A stretch of DNA of 64,000 nucleotides from positions 1,612,001-1,676,000 of the forward strand of contig NZ_BLKW01000004.1 of assembly GCF_010723305.1 (NCBI RefSeq). Direction: 5' to 3'. Made by a program: the position numbers and the translations under genes. This DNA is from Mycobacterium botniense (GTDB taxonomy: Bacteria; Actinomycetota; Actinomycetes; Mycobacteriales; Mycobacteriaceae). Shown one piece after another: positions 18,412 to 27,055 of the stretch; position 1 is the first letter of the stretch; each line of letters opens with the position of its first letter. The notes beneath the pieces were generated by a model that had not been told where the DNA came from, made no database searches, and was given only the letters and a program-made list of their open reading frames with translations.

Positions 18412-19782
18412 TCAAGGATCGTCTTCGTCGCCGCGGAGCAGCTTTTCGGGATGATGAAAGCTGTTGGTGCGCGGCTGGCCGTGGTCGAGATGCGGTGGCG
18501 GTATCCATTCGGTGTCCCCGGTGGCCAGTGTGCGGGTTTTCCAGCCGCCGGGCTTGACCAGCGGATGATGCTGCCCGCACCCGAACGTCAGGTCATCGAC
18601 ATTGCTGGTGCGGCAGGTGGCGAAGTCGGTGACATGATGGACTTCGCAAAAATAGCCAGGCACATCGCATCCCGGGAAGCTGCAGCCACGGTCCTTGGCG
18701 TACAACACAATTCGTTGTCCCGGCGAGGCCAGGCGTTTGGTGTGATAGAGCGCGATCGGACGCCCCTTGTCGAAGATGGCCAGGTAGTGATGGGCGTGGC
18801 GGGCCAGCCGGATGACATCGCTCATCGGGAGCAGGCTGCCTCCCGCGGTGAGCGCCTGGCCGGAGCCGGCCTGCAAATCGGCCAATGTCGTGGACACGAT
18901 GATGGTGGCCGGTAGCCCGTTGTGTTGTCCCAGCTGCCCCGACGCCAGGATCGCGCGCACGACAGCGTTGAGCGCGTCGTGGTTGCGCTGACCGGTCGAG
19001 CGAGTATCGCGGCCAATGGCGTGCTCGCCGGGTGTGTCATCGACGACGGGCGTCTGATCGTCGGGGTGGCACACACCGGGAGCGGCCTAGCGGGCCAGCA
19101 CTGCCTCCAGGCCGGCACGCAGTTCGGGGGTGACCCAGCCCCGGATCGGGCTCATCCCGTCGGGGTCTTGGTTACCCAGGGTGAGGCTCCGCCGTCGGGC
19201 CCGATCCTCGTCGGTGTAGTTGCCGTCGGGGTTCAGGCAGTCCGCCAGCTTGTCGGCCAGCGTACCCAGCTGATCGGGGCGGTACTGGGCGGCCAGTTTC
19301 GCCAGATGCGCCTCGGCGCAGTCCTGGGTTGCCACATCCACCCAGTCGGGCAACTGACCGAAAAACCGCCGGATCACCGCCACCTGCCCGGCTCCGATCT
19401 GCCCGCGGCGCTGCCCGGCCGCCGTCGCGGGTAACACCGGCGCGAGCGGTTCGCCATTCAGCGCGCGGCGCGGTCCCAGTTCGGCGGCCTCTCGGATGCG
19501 GCGGGCGGCATCGGCGCGGCTGATACGCAGCCGGTCGGCCAACGCGTGCGAAAGCCGTCCGCCCAGTTCCTGCTCACTGGACTGTTCGGCGAGCTGGTTG
19601 ACCAAGGGGTGTTCCGCCGCCGGCAGGCATCGGCGTATCCGCTCCAGACGCTCCAACAGCCGCAACCGTTCCGGCGTCGTCAACGCCTCGAATTCCAGCT
19701 CGATAACCTCATCCAGCGCGGTCTGCAGCGCGTCGAACTTGGCGACCATCGCCCGCCGGTCCACAATCCCGCGCCAACCCAT
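18412..19782 (-). pseudogene. 13E12 repeat family (DUF222 + HNH) gene, interrupted by an in-frame TAG
   Basis: Two open frames in the same register, 19087-19782 (DUF222 region, starting [12 protein letters not shown]) and 18412-19074 (HNH region), join into one normal-length 13E12 protein of about 456 residues. They are split only by a TAG at 19087-19089, where family members have a leucine (VLAKLAAPG versus VLAR-stop-AAPG). A single TTG to TAG change explains it. The HNH motif CEVHHVTDF with upstream CSFPGC is intact in the second half, and the end ([10 protein letters not shown]...HPEKLL) matches the family. Family role: probable nuclease of a repeat family; no function proven. Confidence 0.88.
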
Positions 19783-20030
19783 ACCCCGAACCTAGCCACG
19801 GGGTCTGACATTGATGACGGAAGAGCGTTACCGCGCAGGTGGGTTTGACTGACGCTGTGCCGGGTTGTCTTTGACGTGATCTGCCCGGCCTGTGTGGTGC
19901 GTGCCGTGAGCACGCGGGTCGGCGCGGACATGACTTGGTCAGGAGCCTGGCCGTTCTCACCGGTGTGTTGTCTGCCCGCCCTGTCGGTGTGTGCCCTATC
20001 CACCGTCAGATCAGAAGGGACACCCCCATC

Positions 20031-20430
20031 TTGGCAGAATCCACGCTCATCGTCGGCGGCGCAGACACCCCCGTCGACACCATCCACCTCGCCGCGATCA
20101 CGATGACCGGCGCAGCCGCTGGCGACACGGAGTTCCCCACGCCGGTTACACCGCGGCGATCAAATCGCCCCAAGACCGTGGCTGATCCGTGGGCGCAGTC
20201 GGTGCTTGTCGCAGTCAAGCTGCTGGCGCAACGTGTGCAGTTCGTGCAGTCCCGATCCCAAATCGATGCACCCGCCGCAGAAGCTGCCCGTGCCGGCATC
20301 ATCGGGCAGACCACCACACATTGGCTCTCACGCGCCGGTGACCGCGCCGCCAACAACGCGCGCATCGCCTTGGTGCAGATGCCAGTCACGAATAGGAGCA
20401 GCAGATACCCCAGCAACCGCAGTGACACAA
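20031..20430 (+). pseudogene. Degenerate IS110-family transposase fragment
   Basis: From TTG 20031 after AAGGGAC the frame reads LAESTLIVGGADTPVDTIHL, then AAITMTG...DTEFPT. This is the DEDD-type N-terminus of IS110 transposases (hGIDxHxDxHHhA...FPTT), with the usual histidine replaced by proline. The next conserved piece, AGYTAAIKS, is in another frame, so there is a frameshift near 20140. The C-terminal signature HWLSRAGDRAANNARIALVQM is present but the roughly 200 residues between are largely deleted. Non-functional. Confidence 0.75.
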
Positions 20431-20466
20431 GTGATCTCGCCGGCGGAGCGGATCAGGCCCGGAAAG

Positions 20467-21738
20467 CTATGAACCCGTCACACCCAGACGCGATATCACC
20501 TCGGCCACGACGGTGGTGATCGCCACGTCAACCTGCTCACCGGTGAACAGGTCTTTCACTGCGACCGTGCCGGCCTCGATATCCCGATCACCGGCGATCA
20601 ACGTCAGGCGCGCCCCCGAGCGGTCGGCGGCCCGCATCGCACCCTTGAGCCCTCGCTGACCGTAGGCCAGGTCGACGCGCACACCGGCGGCCCGCAACTG
20701 TGCGGCCAGCACCGCCAGTCGCAGCTTGGCCTGCTCGCTCAGCGGCACACCGAATACCTCACAGCGCGCAGTCTCCCCCACGGTTTTGCCCTCGGCGCGC
20801 AACGCCAGCATGGTGCGGTCGACACCGAGCCCGAATCCGATGCCGGACAGGTCGGCTCCGCCGAGCTGGCGCATCAGTCCGTCGTAGCGCCCACCGCCAC
20901 CGATACCCGATTGCGCGCCCAGCCCGTCGTGCACGAATTCGAACGCGGTCTTGGTGTAGTAGTCCAGTCCCCGCACCAGACGAGGGTTGATCACATACCG
21001 CACGCCGAAGGCGTCCAAATGCGCCAGCACGGTGTCGAAGTGCTGCTTGGCGACATCGGAGAGATGGTCAAGCATCACCGGCGCATCGGCCGTCATCGCC
21101 TTGATCTGCGGGCGTTTGTCGTCGAGTACCCGCATCGGGTTGATCTCGGCGCGCCTGCGGGTCTCCTCGTCCAGGTCGAGCGCAAACAGGAACTCCTGCA
21201 ACAATTCCCGGTACTGTGGCCGACAGGTGTCGTCGCCCAGCGAGGTGATTTCCAGCCGGAATCCCTCCAGGCCCAGTGAGCGGAACCCCGCGTCGGCCAC
21301 CGCGATCACCTCGGCGTCCAGCGCCGGGTCGTCGACACCGATGGCCTCCACCCCGACCTGCTGCAGCTGACGGTAGCGGCCGGCCTGGGGGCGCTCATAG
21401 CGGAAGAACGGCCCCGCATAGCAGAGTTTGACCGGCAGCGCGCCGCGGTCCAGGCCGTGTTCGATTACCGCGCGCACCACCCCGGCGGTGCCTTCCGGGC
21501 GCAGCGTCACCGACCGCTCGCCGCGATCGGCGAAGGTGTACATCTCCTTGGACACCACATCGGTGGACTCGCCCACGCCGCGGGCGAACAGCGCCGTGTC
21601 CTCGAAAACCGGCAGTTCGATATCGCGGTAGCCCGCCCGGCGGGCGGCCGCGAGCAGCCCGTCGCGCACCGCCACGAATTGCGCCGACTCCGGCGGAACG
21701 TAGTCCGGCACCCCCTTCGGCGCGGAAAAGGCACTCAC
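20467..21738 (-). CDS. hisS: Histidine-tRNA ligase
   Basis: 423 residues, the same length as Rv2580c. Class II aminoacyl-tRNA synthetase: motif 1 near PVFEDTALF, motif 2 with [16 protein letters not shown], histidine-specific segments [14 protein letters not shown] and GGGRYDGL, and a C-terminal anticodon-binding domain. It charges tRNA-His. The start ATG overlaps the last 4 bp of the upstream glyoxalase II-like gene, implying translational coupling, as in the M. tuberculosis order. Confidence 0.98.
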   Translation of the reverse strand: MSAFSAPKGVPDYVPPESAQFVAVRDGLLAAARRAGYRDIELPVFEDTALFARGVGESTDVVSKEMYTFADRGERSVTLRPEGTAGVVRAVIEHGLDRGALPVKLCYAGPFFRYERPQAGRYRQLQQVGVEAIGVDDPALDAEVIAVADAGFRSLGLEGFRLEITSLGDDTCRPQYRELLQEFLFALDLDEETRRRAEINPMRVLDDKRPQIKAMTADAPVMLDHLSDVAKQHFDTVLAHLDAFGVRYVINPRLVRGLDYYTKTAFEFVHDGLGAQSGIGGGGRYDGLMRQLGGADLSGIGFGLGVDRTMLALRAEGKTVGETARCEVFGVPLSEQAKLRLAVLAAQLRAAGVRVDLAYGQRGLKGAMRAADRSGARLTLIAGDRDIEAGTVAVKDLFTGEQVDVAITTVVAEVISRLGVTGS

Positions 21739-22409
21739 GAGCTCAGGCCTTCGAGGAACGGGTTTTCGTGGCGTTCAGCGCCGATGGTGGTTTTGGGGCC
21801 GTGCCCGGGCAGCACCACGGTGTCGTCGTCCAGTACCAGCAGTTTGTCCACGATCGAGCACAGCAGGTCACGCCCGCTGCCGCCGGGCAGGTCGGTGCGG
21901 CCCACCGACCGAGCGAACAGTGTGTCACCGGTGAACACCACATCGGTCGTGCTCGAATACTCCCGCGGCACGCGGAAAGCGACCGACCCGCGGGTGTGCC
22001 CCGGGGTGTGGTCCACGGTGATCGGGATGCCGCCAAGGTCGAGCTTGTCACCGTCACGGCCGAGTTCGACGACCTGTTTGGGCTCGCGGAAGAACGCGCC
22101 CGCCAGCAGCTGCGCCAGCCGCGGACCCACACCGTTGATCGGGTCGGTGAGCATGAACCGATCCTCGGGATGGATGTAGGTGGGGCAGCCGAAGGTGTCC
22201 GACACTTTCTGGGCCGACCACATGTGGTCGATGTGCCCGTGGGTGAGCAGCACCGCAGCCGGGGTGAGCCGGTGCTCGTCGAGGATACGCCGCAGCGGGC
22301 CCATCGCCCGCTGGCCCGGGTCCACGATGACGGCGTCGGCCCCCTGACGCGGAGCGAGCACATAACAGTTGCACTGCAGCAAGCCCGCGGGAAATCCGGT
22401 GATCAACAC
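21735..22409 (-). CDS. Glyoxalase II-like metallo-beta-lactamase fold hydrolase (Rv2581c-like)
   Basis: 224 residues. Metal-binding motifs: THGHIDH, HTPGHT, FTGDTLF and the C-terminal PGHGP. These fit hydroxyacylglutathione-hydrolase-like enzymes; mycobacteria lack glutathione, so the natural thioester is probably another thiol conjugate. GTG start at 22409. It is coupled to hisS by a 4-bp overlap. The adjacent IS607-type element lies only about 50 bp upstream of its start, so its promoter region may be altered. Confidence 0.92.
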   Translation of the reverse strand: MLITGFPAGLLQCNCYVLAPRQGADAVIVDPGQRAMGPLRRILDEHRLTPAAVLLTHGHIDHMWSAQKVSDTFGCPTYIHPEDRFMLTDPINGVGPRLAQLLAGAFFREPKQVVELGRDGDKLDLGGIPITVDHTPGHTRGSVAFRVPREYSSTTDVVFTGDTLFARSVGRTDLPGGSGRDLLCSIVDKLLVLDDDTVVLPGHGPKTTIGAERHENPFLEGLSS

Positions 22410-22429
22410 GATCCCCAGTGTCCCATCTC

Positions 22430-22520
22430 GTCACCGTTGCAAGTGAGTGGTCTTTAGTGATCACGCGACTTGCACCCCGTCTCGGGGTTGTTCGGCAGCC
22501 TTGCGGCTGCGTCCCTTCCG
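22430..22520 (-). ncRNA. Candidate omega-RNA scaffold at the tnpB 3' end
   Basis: Two adjacent hairpins overlap the last codons of tnpB on the coding strand: GCAGCC-GCAA-GGCTGC (22510-22495) and ACCCCG-AGA-CGGGGT (22488-22474). Known TnpB guide RNAs start inside the 3' part of tnpB and extend past the element end, where 16-20 nt of flank act as guide. The element boundary is not defined here, so neither RNA end can be fixed. Confidence 0.35.
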
Positions 22521-23840
22521 CGCTTCACGGCCACCCGCCGGGCGAGGCCCGGTCTTAGGGTCGGCTCCACGCTTGACGGCGGCCCCGACTGGGCCGACGA
22601 CGCTAATGGTTTCCTGGTAGCGCGCGAGGGTCACGGCGGCGTTGTCATCACGCTGATGCGACGCCAAGCAAGCGTCGCATAGCCAATGGTCGTCCCAGCC
22701 GATGTCTCGCACATGCCCGCAGGCGTGGCAGGTTTTCGATGACGGGAACCAGCGATCGGCGACCACGAGTTGTGATCCGTACCAGACCGTCGTGTAGGAC
22801 AGGTGCCGACGCGGGGTGCCCAAGGCGGCATCGGACAGTCCGCGCCGCCTGGCGCGGGCACCCGGCAGGCCCTTTTGCCGCAGCATCCCCGCCGCGTCCA
22901 AACCTTCGACAACGATGCGGCCGTGGGTTTTGGCCAATCGTGTTGTCAGGACGTGCAGGTGATGGGTGCGGACATCGGTGACCCGGCGATGCAGCCGGGA
23001 CATCTCGGTGGTGCGCTCACGATATTGTCGTGAACCTTTCACGCAGCGCGACCGGGCACAGCAGACATGCCGCAACTCGCCCAGCGCGGCATCAAGCCGG
23101 CGCGGGTTGGGCACTCGCTCGATCACCGTGCCGTCCACGGTAGCCACCGTGGCCAGCCGGCGGACCCCGACATCAACACCCACCCGTGAGTCGGGCTGCG
23201 CAACCTTCGCGTGCTGGGGGCGGTGGACAACAACTCGCACGCTGGCATCGATCCGGGTGCCGTTACGGCGCACACTGACCGCCAGCACCCGCGCCCGGCC
23301 TGTGGTGATCAGCCGCTCCACCCGGCGGGTGTTCTCATGGGTGCGCACCGTGCCGATCACCGGCAGCGTCAGGTGTCGCCGGTCTGGCTCGACCCGCATC
23401 GCCCCGGTCGAAAACGCCACCCGATCGGCGTCGCGTCCCTTGCGCTTGCACCGCGGGAAGCCGACACGCTTGCCCGCGCGCGTGCCCGCCCGCGAGGTCT
23501 GCCAGTTCCAGTAGGCATCCACCGCCCCGCCAATCCCGTCGGCGTAGGCCTCTTTCGAGCATTCCGGCCACCACACCTGCCCGGTCTCTGCGTTGACGCA
23601 AACCTCGTCCTTGACGGTGTTCCAGCGTTTGCGCAGCACCCGCAGCGACGGCTTCGCGATCCCGACACCCCCCGCACGCCAGGCCGCGATATCGGCTTTC
23701 AGGGTGGCCACGGTCCAGTTGAATGCCTTGCGCCGAGCCCCGAAATGCCGGGCCAGCGACCGGGCCTGGTCCTCGGCCGGGTCCAGGGTGAACCGAAACG
23801 CCTGCACACACCACCCCTCGGGCACCTCGAATCTGGCCAT
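22461..23840 (-). CDS. tnpB: TnpB, RNA-guided nuclease of an IS607-type element
   Basis: 459 residues from ATG 23840 (MARFEVPEGW), chosen because the upstream in-frame part is tnpA sequence. RuvC-like catalytic residues are all present: D223 (RVGVDVGVRR), E312 (IVVEGLDAAGM) and D399 (QRDDNAA). The zinc ribbon is C371, C374, C388 and C391. TnpB cleaves DNA guided by an omega-RNA made from the 3' end of its own transcript and helps retain the element. Here it is retained while tnpA is dead. The C-terminal tail is rich in Lys and Arg. Confidence 0.92.
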   Translation of the reverse strand: MARFEVPEGWCVQAFRFTLDPAEDQARSLARHFGARRKAFNWTVATLKADIAAWRAGGVGIAKPSLRVLRKRWNTVKDEVCVNAETGQVWWPECSKEAYADGIGGAVDAYWNWQTSRAGTRAGKRVGFPRCKRKGRDADRVAFSTGAMRVEPDRRHLTLPVIGTVRTHENTRRVERLITTGRARVLAVSVRRNGTRIDASVRVVVHRPQHAKVAQPDSRVGVDVGVRRLATVATVDGTVIERVPNPRRLDAALGELRHVCCARSRCVKGSRQYRERTTEMSRLHRRVTDVRTHHLHVLTTRLAKTHGRIVVEGLDAAGMLRQKGLPGARARRRGLSDAALGTPRRHLSYTTVWYGSQLVVADRWFPSSKTCHACGHVRDIGWDDHWLCDACLASHQRDDNAAVTLARYQETISVVGPVGAAVKRGADPKTGPRPAGGREARKGRSRKAAEQPRDGVQVA

Positions 23841-24248
23841 CAGGCCGCCTCCGCTCCTACGACGACCCCGCCGCGCTGCTGCGTGGCGAGCCCGGTTGGC
23901 CGCCGCGCGTTTGCCATAGCGTCGCGCACACATCGAGGTCAAAATCTCTGTCATATCCCGCACCAAGTCATCGTCAACCTCGGCCGAGTCGACCACCACC
24001 AGCTCACGGCCCTGGGCGGCGAATGCGGCTTCGACATACTCAGAGCCGAACCGGCAGAACCGATCCCGATGCTCCACCACGATTCACGTCACCGCCGGAT
24101 CGCCTAACAGAGTAAGAAACCTGCGGCGATGCCCGCCCAGCGCAGCACCAACCTCGGTCACCACCTTGTCGACGACGACCCGCTGGGTCGTGGCCCACGC
24201 GCTCACCCGCGCCACACCGTTTCGCTCCGCCCACGCCGCCAGATTCAT
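23838..24248 (-). pseudogene. tnpA serine-recombinase relic of the IS607-type element
   Basis: ATG 24248 starts MNLAAWAERNGVAR, the normal IS607 TnpA N-terminus, then jumps directly to VSAWATTQRVVVDKVVTEVG. The roughly 55-60 residues between, which should hold the MerR-like helix and the YARVSS catalytic serine, are missing. A TGA follows DPAVT and the frame resumes with IVVEHRDRFCRFGSEYVEAA to NRARHAAA. In-frame deletion plus nonsense codon, so inactive. The 3' part runs on in frame into tnpB without the usual stop. Confidence 0.85.
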
Positions 24249-24803
24249 GCTTCTGTTCCTCCAGCACACCACCGACAACTACCGACCACTCAACCCGCAA
24301 CAGCTAGCAACCCCTTATCTGTGATGCGGGGCCCCGGTAGCGGGTGGATCCGGGTGGTTTTTCGTTGTCCGGCGCCTCGTTGTCGCCCGCGCTCACGATC
24401 GGGGTCACGGTGCAGCGCCCGCCGCGCAGCGAGGACGAACGACCTTGAGGCCGAATAAGATCCGGCATAGGGTCGCCCGACGAGGAGCCCCGTGCGCCCC
24501 CGTAGTCTCTCGGCGGGCTTGTGGCTGCCGTCCTCTCGTCGGGCCTCTGTTCGGCGGCCACCGTTACGATCGGTGTTTCCGCTCAACTAGCAGCCAACTA
24601 CCGGTTTTGCGAACCCGTCCGGGCATCCTGGCTTGGTACTCGGCATTTCATTGCCAGTTTGACCAGCGTTACCAGACTACCCTGTGTTGCTTCGTCGTGC
24701 CGAAAAGCTCTGGGCGCCAAAGCATCTGGAGTCACGAGTGGTCTCACGCCGCCAGCCAGGGGTTCGCGAGGAACTGTCCGCTGGCATCAATTCTTAAGTT
24801 GTG
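24249..24803. other. Intergenic region between the IS607-type element and the repeat-protein gene
   Basis: Probably holds the far end of the element near 24300 and then sequence that grows AT-richer toward 24800. No supported gene on either strand. Confidence 0.4.
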
Positions 24804-24832
24804 TTGACATTCTCCTGTGGGAAATTTAACAT
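24804..24832 (+). promoter_or_regulatory. Near-consensus SigA promoter of the LGLSN-repeat protein gene
   Basis: TTGACA at 24804-24809, exactly 17 bp, then TAACAT at 24827-24832, 35 bp before the ATG at 24868. A perfect -35 hexamer is unusual for mycobacteria and suggests high constitutive expression. Confidence 0.7.
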
Positions 24833-24867
24833 CGCCGCAAGTGTTTTGCTTACTTCGAGGGGGTATA

Positions 24868-26235
24868 ATGCGCGCCAACACACTCCGGCCGTCGGTCACT
24901 GCTGGTATCGCGATCCTTGGCGCTGGGCTCATCGGTGTTTGCCCAGCGGGACTGCAGGCTCTCGACATCCAGCACCGGCCTGTGACGTTGACCTCCATTG
25001 CTGATGCGACTCCATTGGCGAGCGGTGCAGTCGACGCGCTGAGCCTGAGCAACTTGACGTTCACGCTGGGCGATTTGATTGATCTACTGGGCCTGAGCAA
25101 CAAGGGGCTGATTCCGTTCGCGACCACTCTTGCCAATTCCCTGGGCTTGGGTGGTGACACGGTAAGCGGTCTGGTCAATGACTTGGGCTTAGGCCAGACA
25201 CCCCTAGATCAGTTGCTGAGCTCCCTGGTTGGTCCGTTGGGCCTGAGCAACGTCACGCTGGGTGATTTGCTCAATGGCCTGGGCTTGAGCAACGAGGGGC
25301 TGGTGCCCTTCCTGACCACCCTTGTCAATGCCCTGGGTTTGGGGAATGACACACTCGACAGTTTGGTCACTAACCTGGGGTTCAACGAAGATCTCGGCAC
25401 CGTGCTGCAAAGCTTCACACCTGTCATCGACGCGTTAGGCCTGAGCAATCTGACGTTTGGCAATCTTGTTGACGCGGTAGACCTCCAGAACGTTCCCATC
25501 AGCACCGTCCTTACCGACCTGGGTGCGCAGCCCACTGCAGTAAATGACTTACTGGCTGTCCTTAGCCCTCTTGGGATTACCGACGTCGGCGAGCTTCTGA
25601 ATTATTTAGGCCTGACGAATGCAGATGTATTTGCCGGCCTGGTAAATTTGACCAGCGACCCTAACCTCGCTATTTCTTCGCTTACCGTTGTCGACGTGCT
25701 GAATAACCTGGGTATCGGCGACGTGACCCTGGACACCCTGCTCGGCGGTCTGAGCAAAGTCGACTTCCTGCAAACCATGACTGTGGGCAGCACGTTAGCG
25801 AATCTCGGTATTAACGACGTGACTTTGGGTAACATCCTCACGAGCGGCCTGATTCCGGACACCGCGACAGTGGATAGCCTGCTCAGCGGCCTGGGGCTCA
25901 GCAACGTGACCGTGGACACCCTGCTCGGTGACCTGGACAACGTCAGCTTCCTCCAGAATCTGACACTGGGCGGACTGCTCAACGACTTGGGTATCAGTAA
26001 TGACAGTGTGATTAATGTACTGATTAAGTTAATCACCGGTCTATATCTGAGCCCCGCTAGTGCGGCCGCAAGTGATGTATTCACCGGCTTGGGACCCAGC
26101 GATATAAATGTGAGCACATTAATTGGCGATCTTGCAATCCCGGCCGAGTCTATAGCTGCGCAAATCCAAGGGATAACGGCGGATCTGCTTCCGGCTATCA
26201 GCACGGTTTGGTTAGACCTCGCTAGTATTTTCTGA
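24868..26235 (+). CDS. Secreted LGLSN-repeat protein, function unknown
   Basis: 455 residues from ATG 24868, 5 nt after GAGGGGG. The start MRANTLRPSVTAGIAILGAG is a signal peptide ending near GLQA. The rest is built from more than a dozen degenerate units of about 14 residues with consensus LGLSN-x-T-hydrophobic-x-x-LL-x-x. Some units carry longer inserts such as PFLTTLVNA or VDFLQTMTVGSTLAN. The composition is rich in Leu, Asn, Gly, Asp and Thr, with no cysteine and no enzymatic motif. A leucine-rich solenoid is plausible. Codons are clearly AT-richer than in neighbouring genes. I do not recognise the family; it is not PE, PPE-MPTR or PGRS. Confidence 0.82.
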   Translation: MRANTLRPSVTAGIAILGAGLIGVCPAGLQALDIQHRPVTLTSIADATPLASGAVDALSLSNLTFTLGDLIDLLGLSNKGLIPFATTLANSLGLGGDTVSGLVNDLGLGQTPLDQLLSSLVGPLGLSNVTLGDLLNGLGLSNEGLVPFLTTLVNALGLGNDTLDSLVTNLGFNEDLGTVLQSFTPVIDALGLSNLTFGNLVDAVDLQNVPISTVLTDLGAQPTAVNDLLAVLSPLGITDVGELLNYLGLTNADVFAGLVNLTSDPNLAISSLTVVDVLNNLGIGDVTLDTLLGGLSKVDFLQTMTVGSTLANLGINDVTLGNILTSGLIPDTATVDSLLSGLGLSNVTVDTLLGDLDNVSFLQNLTLGGLLNDLGISNDSVINVLIKLITGLYLSPASAAASDVFTGLGPSDINVSTLIGDLAIPAESIAAQIQGITADLLPAISTVWLDLASIF

Positions 26236-26998
26236 TACTGGCCGAACGTCGTCCACAGGGTTGCGGAATCGGCCCCGGTGATTTCCGATCGCAGTCTTGT
26301 CACCGAGACCTGACAGCCTTCGTCGAGGCACCGGCCGGCGGAATGTGCTGAGCAGCTTCCCGGTTACCGCCGGCACCCGGGTTTCGGCGCGTCACCTGGT
26401 TGGCCCGGGCATCGTGCGGATTGTCGGCGTCACGTTGTGGCTCGGCCGCATCCGCGGTGTTCGGTGCGTCAGGGCACTTCGGGTCGGCCAATGTCGGCGC
26501 CCCTGCGGCAGCGCCGTACTGGGGCCCGCTGGGCCGGAGCGCCTGCTGCTCAGCATCAGCGGGCCGATCGCCTTAGGCTGCGGATCACCCGCACACGTGA
26601 CCACGTGACACGGCCAATAACCAGCCAGCGCGCCTGCATCTCGTGGTTCTATGCCACTTGCGTGGTAGCGCTGGTGTACAAGCCGCTGAGGGCGTCTTTC
26701 GCACCCCTGTGTAGGAGTGGTAGGCGAGCCGATTATCCGCCTGCCTCCGGTCTTTGAGGGTCTTTGAGCCTACACACTCGACGTCAAGCGCTCGTGTTGC
26801 CGATGGTCGGGAATCTGCTCCAGCCTCGCGGCCAGGTGTGGACTGGCGCGTCAACACAATCTGGTGGCGCGTCCCCTGGGCAGCGTCGACAGCACAGCCT
26901 GCACACCTCTGACATCCGCGTAACCGCGCGGCGGCGGGAAATTCGCCGGGGCGACCCCACCCAGCCCTCGGGTGCTTCGCACGTGGCCGCGCAACGAT
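26236..26998. other. Long intergenic region with no supported gene
   Basis: 763 bp after the LGLSN-repeat gene. Short frames exist on both strands but lack ribosome sites, signal peptides or family motifs. It may contain decayed sequence. Confidence 0.4.
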
Positions 26999-27036
26999 GG
27001 TGGGGTCTCCCCCGCCGAAGCGGAGGAGACCCCACC
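26999..27036 (-). terminator. Hairpin terminator after the PGRS gene
   Basis: Perfect 12-bp stem (GGTGGGGTCTCC with its complement) around a 14-nt loop, 20 bp past the stop codon at 27056. Confidence 0.7.
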
Positions 27037-27055
27037 TGCCGACTCACTGCGGAGG

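Larger units (their letters stand above)
22461..24248 (-). mobile_element. IS607-family insertion sequence, immobilised
   Basis: Contains a broken serine-recombinase gene (tnpA) followed by an intact-looking tnpB, the IS607 arrangement also known as IS1535-type elements in M. tuberculosis. IS607 elements have no terminal inverted repeats or target duplication, so exact ends cannot be read; they lie near 22410-22460 and beyond 24248. Without TnpA the element cannot move by itself. Confidence 0.85.

Noticed and set aside
19935..20519. Intact 194-residue gene
   Set aside because: The frame includes non-coding flank and overlaps the hisS end; the core is a frameshifted IS110 transposase remnant.
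22461..23840. Cas12-type effector
   Set aside because: Length of 459 residues, zinc ribbon and tnpA neighbour place it in TnpB of IS607; no CRISPR array present.
22461..24080. One 539-residue protein joining recombinase and TnpB sequence
   Set aside because: The first 80 residues are tnpA relic sequence that runs in frame into tnpB. The TnpB start MARFEVPEGW at 23840 matches the family.
24868..26235. Repeat region read as a CRISPR or PPE-MPTR gene
   Set aside because: Repeats are at protein level, diverged in DNA, and lack the MPTR pattern GxNxGxGN and any PPE domain.
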